Source: Leifsonia sp. TF02-11
Lineage (GTDB): Bacteria > Actinomycetota > Actinomycetes > Actinomycetales > Microbacteriaceae
Length of the DNA stretch: 64,000 bases
Reading direction: 5' to 3'
Assembly: GCF_017565305.1 (NCBI RefSeq)
Contig: NZ_JAGEKP010000013.1
Location: 62,001 to 126,000 of the forward strand
How positions within the stretch are numbered: position 1 is the stretch's first letter; every line of letters starts with the position of its first letter. Shown one piece after another: positions 45,901 through 53,620 of this stretch. The position numbers and the translations under genes were made by a program. Under the pieces are notes generated by a model that saw only the letters and a program-made list of their open reading frames with translations, ran no database searches and was not told the DNA's origin.

Positions 45901-47674
45901 CCTGGATGCGCCAGCTGGTCGAGCCGAGCGCGAACACGTCGCCGACCCGCGACTCGTAGACCATCTCCTCGTCGAGCTCGCCGACGCGGCTCGCTCGCTC
46001 GCCGACCATGAACACGCCGAACATGCCGCGGTCGGGGATGGTGCCGCCGCTGGTCACCGCCAGCCGCTGCGCGCCCGGCCGGCCGGTGAGGGTTCCGGCG
46101 TCGCGATCCCAGACGATGCGCGGACGCAGCTCGGCGAACTCGTCGGACGGGTAGCGGCCGGCGAGGAGGTCGAGGGTGGCGTCGTACGCGCTTCGCGGAA
46201 GCGTGGCGAACGGCGCACTGCGGCGCACGGCGTCGAACCACTCATCGGCGTCCAGGGGCTCCAGCGCTGTCGCTGCGACGGTCTGCTGCGCGAGGATGTC
46301 GAGCGGATTCGTCGGGACCTTCAGCGTCTCGATGAGACCGCCGACCATCCGCTCGGTGGCGACCGCCGAGTGGATGAGGTCGGCCCGGTGCTTGGGGAAG
46401 ACCACGCCCCGCGAGACCTCGCCCACCTGGTGGCCGGCGCGGCCGACGCGCTGCAGCCCGCTCGCGACGGAGGGCGGGGCTTCGACCTGCACCACGAGGT
46501 CGACGGCGCCCATGTCGATGCCGAGTTCGAGGCTGGAGGTCGCCACAACGCAGCGCAGCCTCCCCGACTTGAGGTCGTCTTCGATGAGAGCGCGCTGCTC
46601 CTTGCTCACCGACCCGTGGTGCGCGCGGGCGAGCACGAGCGATTCCGGATCGGCGACGGCGGCGGAACCCTTGGTCTGACCGGAGCCGCCCATCAGCTCG
46701 GCGGGAGGTCGCGCCGGCGGGGCGACGCCGGCCTCGCCGCCGAGCACCCGCTCCTCGTAGATCTCGTTGAGCCGGGCGGTGAGCCGCTCGGCCAGCCGCC
46801 GCGAGTTGGCGAAGACGATGGAGGAGCGATGCTCGAGCACGCGGTCGACGATCGCCTCCTCCACGTGCGGCCAGATCGAGCCGGCCTGCGGTGCGGAGCC
46901 GTCGTCGTTGCCGCTCGCGAACGTCGAGGTGCCGAGCTCGCTCATGTCTTCGACGGGCACGACGACGCGGAGGTCGAAGCGCTTGCCCGCGGGCGGGGCC
47001 ACGACCTCCACCGGTGCCCGGCCGCCGAGGAAGCGCGCCACTTCCTCCGCCGGTCGCACGGTCGCGGACAGCCCGATGCGTTGGGCGGGAGTGGGCAGCA
47101 GCGCGTCGAGGCGCTCCAGCGAGAGCGCGAGGTGGGCGCCGCGCTTGGTGGCGGCGACGGCGTGCACTTCGTCGACGATCACCGTCTCGACGGTCGCGAG
47201 CGTCTCGCGCGCCTGCGAGGTGAGCATGAGGAACAGCGACTCCGGCGTCGTGATCAGGATGTCGGGAGGGGACGCGACGAGCGCCCGGCGGTCGGCCGAC
47301 GTGGTGTCGCCGGAGCGCACGCCGACGCTGACGTGCGGAGGCTCGGCGCCCAGTCTCCTCGCGGTCTGGGTGACGCCGACCAGGGGTGCGCGCAGGTTGC
47401 GCTCGACGTCCACGCCGAGCGCCTTCAGCGGCGAGATGTACAGGACCCGGGTGCCTTTGCGGTCGTCGGGTCTGGGCTCGCGCGTCGCCAGCCGGTCGAT
47501 CGCCCAGAGGAAGGACGCGAGGGTCTTGCCCGAGCCGGTCGGCGCGATGACGAGCGCGTGCCTGCCGTGCGAGATGGCCTCCCACGCCCCGGCCTGCGCG
47601 TCGGTGGGCGCAGCGAAGGCCCCGCGGAACCATTCACGGGTCGCGGGGGAGAACCTGTCGAGCACGTCGCTCAT
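42971..47674 (-). CDS. lhr: Lhr-family ATP-dependent DNA helicase
   Basis: A 1567-residue superfamily 2 helicase, the long actinobacterial Lhr (3'-5' translocase in DNA repair). Motif I is IAPTGSGKT near residue 45, motif II VDEVHAVAATKRG, motif III LSATV and motif VI QRVGRAGHQVG. The Lhr core continues with winged-helix and Lhr-specific domains and the C-terminal DUF. A Glu/Thr-rich insert (TEAETEPETEPEPDATED) near residue 965 is a linker. ATG 47674 has GGAG at good spacing; an ATG 9 nt upstream is possible. It is followed 7 bp on by nei. Confidence 0.94.
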   Translation of the reverse strand: MSDVLDRFSPATREWFRGAFAAPTDAQAGAWEAISHGRHALVIAPTGSGKTLASFLWAIDRLATREPRPDDRKGTRVLYISPLKALGVDVERNLRAPLVGVTQTARRLGAEPPHVSVGVRSGDTTSADRRALVASPPDILITTPESLFLMLTSQARETLATVETVIVDEVHAVAATKRGAHLALSLERLDALLPTPAQRIGLSATVRPAEEVARFLGGRAPVEVVAPPAGKRFDLRVVVPVEDMSELGTSTFASGNDDGSAPQAGSIWPHVEEAIVDRVLEHRSSIVFANSRRLAERLTARLNEIYEERVLGGEAGVAPPARPPAELMGGSGQTKGSAAVADPESLVLARAHHGSVSKEQRALIEDDLKSGRLRCVVATSSLELGIDMGAVDLVVQVEAPPSVASGLQRVGRAGHQVGEVSRGVVFPKHRADLIHSAVATERMVGGLIETLKVPTNPLDILAQQTVAATALEPLDADEWFDAVRRSAPFATLPRSAYDATLDLLAGRYPSDEFAELRPRIVWDRDAGTLTGRPGAQRLAVTSGGTIPDRGMFGVFMVGERASRVGELDEEMVYESRVGDVFALGSTSWRIQEITHDRVLVTPAFGEPGRLPFWKGDGLGRPAELGAAVGAFVRELSAASPADAELRCVEAGLDAFATANLLAFLREQKEATGHVPTDRTLVVERFRDELGDWRVVLHSPYGMQVHSPWALAVQARVRERYGIDAGAMAADDGIIVRIPDTESTPPGGELFVFEPAELDELVTLEVGGSALFASRFRECAARALLLPKYNPGKRSPLWQQRQKASQLLDVARKYPSFPIILETVRECLQDVYDLPALDEVAQSIARRSITIVEAATETASPFARSLLFGYVAAFMYEGDSPIAERRAAALSLDAGLLAELLGRAELRELLDPAVIERVELQLQRLDPDRRVRGEEGVADLLRLLGPLTVEEVAQRLQGSAEATEAETEPETEPEPDATEDTDAAPPPATTQTAAAHLTSLVAAKRALAVTYAGTERYAAIEDASRLRDALGVPLPIGVPVAFIEPVDDPLGDLVSRYARTHGPFEIGELATTFGLGPAIVQDALRRLSYDGRVVEGEFRPHAHGSEWCDAEVLRRLRRMSLAALRQEVEPVETATFARFLGDWQHLGSTLRGVDAVASVIEQLAGARIPASAWESLVLPTRVSDYSPAMLDELTATGEVIWSGDGALPGNDGWISFHLADAAPLTLAPPAEREPDELQRGILAALARGGGYFFRQLSDALGAERGEAIDDAELVTALWDLVWSGLVTNDTLAPLRTLTGGGGAHKRPRQPTRSRMYRGRVGAPRQSAMVTRMGPPTVAGRWSLLPERDLESTVRAHGQAETLLDRYGVVTRGSVMNEGTPGGFALAYKVLSGFEDTGRARRGYFVETLGAAQFASGPTVDRLRTFARDHTQPRPFDGLAIAATDPANAYGAALPWPPVPVSSGGVEGGTGHRPGRKAGALVALVDGELTLYVERGGKSLLCFVDQADEAERPALLAASRALAGLVTSRRVDKLAVETVNGAPVLGSPLGSALGDAGFLATPRGLRLRG

Positions 47675-47760
47675 CGACTCCATCCTGCCCCCGGCCACCG
47701 ACAGGGGCCAGCGGGAGGGGCCAGCGGGAGGGCTCGCCCGCGGCGGTCGTGCCTCCCCGG

Positions 47761-48417
47761 TCAGCGGCCGCGGGGGAGGTTCGCCCGGATGAACGAGGAG
47801 ATGTCGCCCAGCTCGAGCGGCGAGATCCCGTGTCCGAGACCCTCGTAGATGCGGGCGTCGAGGCTGCTGTGGCCGGGCAGCCACTCCTCGGCCCGCGCGA
47901 TGGAGGTGGAGGGGATGGTGTCGTCGTGCGTGCCGCGACCCCAGAACACCGGCGGCCGACGCGCGGCGAGGACCGCATCGCCGTCCTCCGCGCCCTGCAC
48001 CGCGAAGCCGGACAGCACCACGGCGAAGTCGAAGCGCTCGGGCGCCAGGCGCATCAGTTGCAGTGCCATCGCGCCGCCCTGCGAGAAACCGAGGAGGCCG
48101 GTCGGCACGTCGTCCTGCTCGTCGATCCAGTCGAGCACCGCGCCGGCCGCGGCGTTGGCGTTCGCCGCGAGCGGGTCGCCGGAGACGTTGGTGAACCGCG
48201 AGAACCACGCGAAGCCCGGCCCCTCGGGGATCGGCGCGCGCAGCGACGCGATCACCGGCTCCAGCGGAAGGTAGGCCGAGATGCCGAAGAGATCGGCCTC
48301 GTCGGACGCGTATCCGTGCAGCAGAATGAGCCGGGGGCGGCCGACCCGGTCGGCCTCTCCAGCGGACCACAGCACGGCGTCGCGGTCGAGGCGGAGCTCG
48401 GGGGCGGGGAACGGCAT
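47761..48417 (-). CDS. Carboxylesterase/phospholipase-type alpha/beta hydrolase
   Basis: A 218-residue hydrolase of the YpfH/EstB group. Oxyanion start LILLHGYASDEADLF, nucleophile Ser112 in GFSQGG, acid in GTHDDTIP and His in GLGHGIS. Small acyl esters are probable substrates. I chose ATG 48417 (MPFPAPEL); a longer ATG frame from 48513 adds 32 residues with no site. Located 86 bp upstream of lhr on the same strand. Confidence 0.88.
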   Translation of the reverse strand: MPFPAPELRLDRDAVLWSAGEADRVGRPRLILLHGYASDEADLFGISAYLPLEPVIASLRAPIPEGPGFAWFSRFTNVSGDPLAANANAAAGAVLDWIDEQDDVPTGLLGFSQGGAMALQLMRLAPERFDFAVVLSGFAVQGAEDGDAVLAARRPPVFWGRGTHDDTIPSTSIARAEEWLPGHSSLDARIYEGLGHGISPLELGDISSFIRANLPRGR

Positions 48418-48528
48418 GTTCCATTGTGTGCACGGCCCGACCGTCCTCCACAGTCCCCAGATCGCGGCGCAGTCCACAGATCCGTCTGTCTGCGTGAACC
48501 CGGGCGTCGGCATCCGTAGGATCGGTGC

Positions 48529-49110
48529 ATGAGCGTGCGCACCCCCGACCCGGACCCGACTCCCGACCCGCTCGACGGCTCAGGGGCCCGGCCCGGCCCT
48601 GCCTGGTTGAGTGACATCGAGCTGGAGCAGATCCGTCGCCGCCTTCCGCTGCTCTACGTGGAGGCCGTGCCTGTGCGGGTCGACGGTCTGGGCCAGGTCA
48701 CCGAGGTCGGAGTGCTGCTGCGCGCGAACGCGGTCGGCGAGATCACGCGGACGCTGGTGTCCGGCCGGGTGATGTACGGCGAGACGCTACGGGAGGCGCT
48801 CTTCCGCCATCTCGAGAAAGACCTCGGGCCGATGGCGTTCCCGCTCCTGCCGGCCAGTCCTGTCCCGTTCCAGGTGGCGGAGTACTTCCCACTGCCTGGC
48901 GTGTCCGCGTTCACCGACGAGCGACAGCACGCCGTGTCGCTCGCCTACGTGGTGCCGGTCACCGGCACCTGCGAGCCCCGGCAGGACGCCCTCGAAATCA
49001 CCTGGATGACCCCGGACGAGGCCGTGTCGCCGACGGTGTGCGAGGAGCTGGAGGGCGGCAGGGGCGCGCTCGTCAAGGCCGCGATGGCGTCGGTGGGCAG
49101 GCTGACCTGA
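48529..49110 (+). CDS. DUF4916/NUDIX-like protein
   Basis: A 193-residue protein of the DUF4916 group, distantly Nudix: the box position reads YGETLREALFRHLEKDLGPM, where the REUxEExGU core is reduced (RHLEKDLG), so hydrolase activity is doubtful. The N-terminal 25 residues are a Pro/Asp tail. AGGA lies about 8 nt before ATG. Conserved in actinobacteria, role unknown. Confidence 0.82.
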   Translation: MSVRTPDPDPTPDPLDGSGARPGPAWLSDIELEQIRRRLPLLYVEAVPVRVDGLGQVTEVGVLLRANAVGEITRTLVSGRVMYGETLREALFRHLEKDLGPMAFPLLPASPVPFQVAEYFPLPGVSAFTDERQHAVSLAYVVPVTGTCEPRQDALEITWMTPDEAVSPTVCEELEGGRGALVKAAMASVGRLT

Positions 49111-49149
49111 GCGGTCTTCCGCCGTTCTTTTGGGGGCTTGTGCTTTTCG

Positions 49150-49164
49150 GCTAATGGCATTAGC
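49150..49164. promoter_or_regulatory. Perfect palindrome before the hydrolase gene
   Basis: GCTAATGGCATTAGC (7-bp arms around G) lies 9 bp before ATG 49174. TAGCTT within it is positioned as a -10 for a leaderless message. Candidate operator for the TetR regulator encoded at 50238. Confidence 0.6.
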
Positions 49165-49173
49165 TTTACGGCT

Positions 49174-50034
49174 ATGAACACTTCCATCGCTTCGCAGGTC
49201 CGGTACCTGCAGCGCCCCGAGGGACGCATCAGCTACACCGTCGAGGGCACCGGCCCTCTCGTGGTCGCCGTCCCCGGGATGGGCGACCTCCGTTCGACTT
49301 ACCGCGAACTGGTTGGCCCGCTGCTGGAGGCCGGCTACCGCGTCGCCGTCACCGACCTGCGGGCGCACGGTGACTCGGACACCACGTTCCGCGAGTTCGG
49401 CGACATCGTCACCGGTCGCGACCTCCTCGCGCTGATCGACGAACTCGGCGGCCGCGCCGTCGTGCTCGGGAACTCCATGGGCGCAGCCGCCGCGGCCTGG
49501 GCGGCCGCCGAACGCCCCGACGCCGTCGCCGGCCTTGTGCTCTTCGGCCCGCTGCTGCGCGACCCGGTGATGAGCCGCTTCGCCGTGGCGTCGGTGCACG
49601 GGATGTACCGCGTGCTGTTCACCGGACCCTGGGGCGCGTCCGTCTGGGCCGCCTACTACCGGTCGATCAACAAGGGCCGCACGGCGCCATGGCTGAAGGA
49701 GCACGCGGCCGACCTGGCGCGCAACATGCGGGAGCCGGGCCGCCTGCGATCCTTCCGCCACCTGACACTGGTGTTGACCCACTCGGTCGTCGAGCCGCGC
49801 CTCCCCGAGGTGAAGGCCCCGATGCTCGCCTTCGTCGGAGCGCTCGACCCCGACTACAAGGACCCCGCAGCCGAGGCCGACTGGATCGAATCGCACGGAG
49901 CGCAGGTCGTGCGCGTCCCCGAAGCCGGCCACTACCCGCAGGCCCAGCGGCCCGACGTGATCGTGCCGGCCACGCTGGAGTTCCTCGGCGAGCTGCGGGT
50001 GGCTGCGGGCGGCGACTGGGGGGCGCGTGCGTAG
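49174..50034 (+). CDS. Alpha/beta-fold hydrolase
   Basis: A 286-residue hydrolase: VVAVPGMGDLRSTYRELVG oxyanion region, nucleophile Ser in LGNSMGAAAA, acid in GALDPDYKD and His in PEAGHYPQAQRP. Resembles haloalkane/ester hydrolases of the 6_N-terminal type; substrate unknown. Start 49174 follows the 15-bp palindrome with no ribosome site, so it is probably leaderless. A TetR gene follows 203 bp later and may repress it. Confidence 0.88.
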   Translation: MNTSIASQVRYLQRPEGRISYTVEGTGPLVVAVPGMGDLRSTYRELVGPLLEAGYRVAVTDLRAHGDSDTTFREFGDIVTGRDLLALIDELGGRAVVLGNSMGAAAAAWAAAERPDAVAGLVLFGPLLRDPVMSRFAVASVHGMYRVLFTGPWGASVWAAYYRSINKGRTAPWLKEHAADLARNMREPGRLRSFRHLTLVLTHSVVEPRLPEVKAPMLAFVGALDPDYKDPAAEADWIESHGAQVVRVPEAGHYPQAQRPDVIVPATLEFLGELRVAAGGDWGARA

Positions 50035-50237
50035 CGCGGGAGGCGCGCGCCGGGCGGCAGCCGGCTGCGTGCCTGGTGTCGGACTGGCGCGCGTCGCGGT
50101 GAGGGACGGGAGCGGTCGCGTGAGATCGGAGCGGACTCGCATCGCATCGGCCACTCTGTCTCCTGTGACGAGGGCCGCGCAGAGACGTTTCGGGGTCACT
50201 CCGGAGGCTGCGGTCAGCCACGGCGGCGGTGGGGCCC

Positions 50238-50873
50238 GTGCCTAGGGCGGGGCTGACCCGCTCCGCGGTCACGACGGTCGCGCTCGACGTCGTCGACGAC
50301 GGCGGCGTGACCGGCCTGGACCGGCTGACGCTCGCCGCCGTCGCCTCCCGCGCCGGCGTCGCCGTGCCGAGCCTGTACAAACACGTGGCCTCCCTCGACG
50401 ACCTGCGCCGCCTGGTGGCCACCGACTGCGTCGCCGAACTGACGCGGGTGCTGGCGCAGGCGACCATCGGCCGCTCCGGACCGGACGCCATCCACTCGGC
50501 GGCGGACGCCGTGCGGGCGTACGCCCACCGGCACCCGGGCCGCTACGCCGCCACGCAGGTCGCCCCCGACCTCGCGTCGGACGCCGACGCCGAGCTCGCC
50601 GCCCGCGCGGAGGAGACGATCGCCGTCCTGGCCGCCGCCCTGCGCGGGTTCGGCCTCCCCGACGACGACACCGTCGACGCGATCCGGATGCTGCGCAGCG
50701 CGCTCCACGGCTTCATCACCCTGGAACTCGGCGGTGGCTTCGGCCTCCCCGACGACCTCGACCGCAGCTTCCGCCTCCTCATCGACGGCATCGTCGCCGG
50801 CATCGCCGCACTCGCGGGCGGCGCCGGCAACGGAGGAGTTCGGGCGGTCCCGTCCCCCGATCTCCTCCGTTAG
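50238..50873 (+). CDS. TetR-family regulator with WHG domain
   Basis: A 211-residue regulator. HTH at about residues 8-52 (TRSAVTTVALDVVDDGGV, LTLAAVASRAGVAVPSLYKH, VASLDDLRRLVA) and a TetR_C_33 (WHG) domain ending LHGFITLELGGGFGLPDDLD. GTG 50238 is chosen; GTG 50229 is in frame. The last 14 codons (NGGVRAVPSPDLLR) and the stop TAG are formed by the first copy of the repeat element that follows, so the C-terminus was replaced or extended by that repeat. Confidence 0.85.
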   Translation: MPRAGLTRSAVTTVALDVVDDGGVTGLDRLTLAAVASRAGVAVPSLYKHVASLDDLRRLVATDCVAELTRVLAQATIGRSGPDAIHSAADAVRAYAHRHPGRYAATQVAPDLASDADAELAARAEETIAVLAAALRGFGLPDDDTVDAIRMLRSALHGFITLELGGGFGLPDDLDRSFRLLIDGIVAGIAALAGGAGNGGVRAVPSPDLLR

Positions 50874-51263
50874 CCGCCGTTCCCGGGCCGGCACACCGGT
50901 GGGTGGTGGGCAGCGGAGGAGTCCGCGCCGTTCGCTGTCCCGATCTCCTCCGTTAGCTGCCGTTCTCGGGCGTGTCGGCCCGGAAGTCCTCCGATACCCG
51001 CACCTGCGGGATGCGGTCGGTAACGGAGGACATCGCGGGTGGCGCGCCGGTCGGTGGTGGGCAGCGGAGGAGTCCGCGCCGTTCGCTGACCCGATCTCCT
51101 CCGTTAGCCGCTGTTCCCGGGTGTGTCGGCCCGGAAGGCCTCCGTTACCCGCACCTGCGGGATGCGGTCGGTAACGGAGGGCATCGCGGGTGACGCGCCG
51201 GTCGGTGGTGGGCAGCGGAGGAGTCCGCGCCGTTCGCTGACCCGATCTCCTCCGTTGGCGGCA
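50831..51263. repeat. 150-bp tandem repeats built of inverted repeats
   Basis: CGGAGGAGTCCGCGCCGTTC begins at 50914, 51064 and 51214, exactly 150 bp apart. Each unit holds CGGAGGAG ... CTCCTCCG and CCTCCGTTACC ... GGTAACGGAGG hairpins (11-bp arms in the second unit). A shortened diverged copy starts at 50831 and supplies the end of the TetR gene. The 275 bp after it (to 51538) hold only scattered CTCCGGAG-like dyads. No gene is supported in 50874-51538. Confidence 0.88.
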
Positions 51264-51538
51264 GTCCGATGCGCATCGAGAGGCTGGCGCAGGGCACCGG
51301 ATCTGGAGAGCCGGCGATCTCCAGATCTACGGGCGGCGAGGCGTCCTGCGGCAACTCCGGAGATCGTGTCGGCTCGGTGGCGCGTCGTACCGGAGCGACG
51401 GATCTTGCGGTGCCAGCGGAGGTTGTGGCGCGGCGAGAGGTTCAGTGGTGCGGGAGTGTCGGCGCAACACCGGGTCTCCGGAGTTACGGAGCCTGACGAG
51501 GCGTGTCGGCGCTGGGCTCCGGAATATTCGACCGAGCG

Positions 51539-53365
51539 TCAGCCGCGCGCGCGGCGGGTACCGCGGCCGCGGCTGGTGCTTCCGCTGACGAGGTCGCCGA
51601 CGCGCATTCCGGTGCGCGGCGCGCTGCCGCGGCCGGCTCCGCTGTTGCCGCCGGCGCCACCGCTGTTGCCGCCTGCGCGGCCGGCGCCACCGCTGTTGCC
51701 GCCTGCGCGGCCGGAGTCGGCGTTGCCACCTGTGCGGCCGTTGCCGCCGTTGCGGACGGCTCCGCCGTTGCCGCCGCGCTCGCCGCCTGCGGCGCCGGCA
51801 CCCCGGCCGCGTCCGCGGCGACGGGACGATCCGTCACGCGTGCTGTCGTTGCCGGTTCCCGACGTGTCGCGACCTGCGGTCGAGCGACCGGAGTCGTTGC
51901 GGCTGGCGCCGTCGCGGCCTCCGCTCCGGCCTCCACCGGCGCGACCTGCTCCGTCACGGCCGGCCGCTTCGCGGCCTTCAGCCTCGCGGCCGCCATTGCG
52001 GCCGCCACCATCGCGGCCAGCGCCGTTCCGGCCGCCGCCGTCGCCCCGGCCGCCGCCGTTGCCACGTCCGGCCCGGGCGCCAGCGTTCCGGCCGCCGCCG
52101 TTCCCACGTCCCCCACGACCGCCGCCGGTCCCGGCCTCCCCGGCCCCGCCCTTCGGCGCCGGCGCCGGCGTGACGCGCGGGGCGCGCTCGCCGACGAGCG
52201 AGGTCACGGCGGGCGATTCCGCCGTCACACGTTGCGGGGTCGCCGTGATGGCGGCCGCGCGCAGCAGCGATCGCACGTCGCCGGCCTGCTCGGGAAGCAT
52301 GACGGTCGCCACGTCGCCGGTGCTCCCGGCGCGGGCGGTCCTGCCCGAGCGGTGCAGGTAGGCCTTGTGCTCCGCGGGCGGGTCGACGTGGACGACCAGT
52401 TCGACCTCGTCGACGTGCACGCCGCGCGCGGCGACGTCGGTCGCCACCAGCACGCGCACCTCTCCGGAGCCGAAGGCCGCGAGGTTGCGGTCGCGGGCGC
52501 CCTGGCTGAGGTTGCCGTGGAGGTCGACCGCGGGGATCCCGGCCGAGGTGAGCTGCTTCGCGAGGCGCTTGGCCTGGTGCTTGGTGCGCATGAAGAGGAT
52601 GCGGCGGCCGCGACCGGAGGCGAGAGTGTGGATCAGGTCCTTCTTGGCGTCCTGGTCCGCGACCTCGAACACGTGGTGGGTCATGGCCTCCACGTGGCTG
52701 GTCGCGTCGTCGACCGAGTGCAGCACCTCGTTCGTGAGGAACTTCGACACGAGCTTGTCGACGCCGTTGTCCAGCGTCGCCGAGAAGAGCAGGCGCTGGC
52801 CGCGCGACGGCGTGGCGTTCAGGATGCGGGTGACCGTCGGCAGGAAGCCGAGGTCGGCCATGTGGTCGGCCTCGTCGAGCACGGTCATCTCGACGCGGTC
52901 GAGGTGCACGATGCCCTGCTTCATGAGGTCTTCGAGGCGGCCGGGGCAGGCGACGATGATGTCGACGCCGGCCTGCAGCGCGGTGACCTGGCGGCTCTGC
53001 GCGACGCCGCCGAAGATGGTGGTCGTCGTCAGGCCGAGCGCGGTCGCGAGCGGCTTGAGGGTCGCGTCGATCTGGGTGGCGAGCTCGCGGGTCGGAGCGA
53101 GCACGAGGCCGCGGGGACGGCGGTAGCCGCGGGCGGCGCGACCACCAGAAGCAGCGGCGCCGGCCGCGAGCCGCGCCGCCAGCGGCAGCGAGAACGCGAT
53201 GGTCTTGCCGGAGCCGGTCTTGCCGCGGCCGAGCACGTCGCGCCCGGCGAGGGTGTCGGGCAGGGTGTCGGCCTGGATGGGGAACGGCTCCGTCTTGCCG
53301 TCGGCCGCGAGCACGGCGACGAGGGGAGCGGGCACGCCGAGGTCGGCGAAGGTCTGGGTGGTCAC
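51539..53365 (-). CDS. DEAD-box RNA helicase with long RGG-like tail
   Basis: A 608-residue RhlE/CsdA-type helicase that unwinds RNA. Q-motif region FPIQADTLPD, Walker A GKTGSGKT, PTREL, GG, TPGRL variant CPGRL, DEAD at 164-167, SAT, ATDVAARG and HRSGRTARAG are all present. From about residue 400 a 200-residue low-complexity tail of Gly, Arg, Asn and Asp (GGGRGG, RAGGNSGG) serves as an RNA-binding arm and is longer than usual. GTG 53365 has AAAGG before it. A leader of about 155 nt, if TSS is near 53522, suits cold-shock control. Confidence 0.93.
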   Translation of the reverse strand: MTTQTFADLGVPAPLVAVLAADGKTEPFPIQADTLPDTLAGRDVLGRGKTGSGKTIAFSLPLAARLAAGAAASGGRAARGYRRPRGLVLAPTRELATQIDATLKPLATALGLTTTTIFGGVAQSRQVTALQAGVDIIVACPGRLEDLMKQGIVHLDRVEMTVLDEADHMADLGFLPTVTRILNATPSRGQRLLFSATLDNGVDKLVSKFLTNEVLHSVDDATSHVEAMTHHVFEVADQDAKKDLIHTLASGRGRRILFMRTKHQAKRLAKQLTSAGIPAVDLHGNLSQGARDRNLAAFGSGEVRVLVATDVAARGVHVDEVELVVHVDPPAEHKAYLHRSGRTARAGSTGDVATVMLPEQAGDVRSLLRAAAITATPQRVTAESPAVTSLVGERAPRVTPAPAPKGGAGEAGTGGGRGGRGNGGGRNAGARAGRGNGGGRGDGGGRNGAGRDGGGRNGGREAEGREAAGRDGAGRAGGGRSGGRDGASRNDSGRSTAGRDTSGTGNDSTRDGSSRRRGRGRGAGAAGGERGGNGGAVRNGGNGRTGGNADSGRAGGNSGGAGRAGGNSGGAGGNSGAGRGSAPRTGMRVGDLVSGSTSRGRGTRRARG

Positions 53366-53528
53366 AAGGGCCTTTCTGGCAGGGCTCTGCCCTGTCGGGC
53401 GGTTCGGGCGGTCGTCGCAAGAACGGGACGTCTTCGCCGGAAAGAAGAGTGGAGGTGCGCGGCGGGGCCACCGCCCGGCGCTCGCGCACGCCGACGAAAG
53501 TCGGCAGGCCAGTCGTGCTGGTCCACAC

Positions 53529-53590
53529 AGTCTACCGTGTGTCGACCCCATGCTGGCTGGGAGCGCATTCCCGGCCGGAGGTCGTAGACT
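53529..53590. promoter_or_regulatory. Divergent -10 elements for the helicase and helR genes
   Basis: TAGACT occurs on the minus strand (complement of 53529-53534) and again on the plus strand at 53585-53590. Both fit the actinobacterial -10 TANNNT. No clear -35 is seen, and I see no rifampicin-associated element upstream of helR. Confidence 0.4.
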
Positions 53591-53620
53591 GTCGGCCCGT
53601 AATCCGGAAGGTGGTCGCGC

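Noticed and set aside
43391-47848. 1485-codon open frame antisense to lhr
   Set aside because: Same shadow effect; composition is non-protein-like and lhr motifs lie on the other strand.
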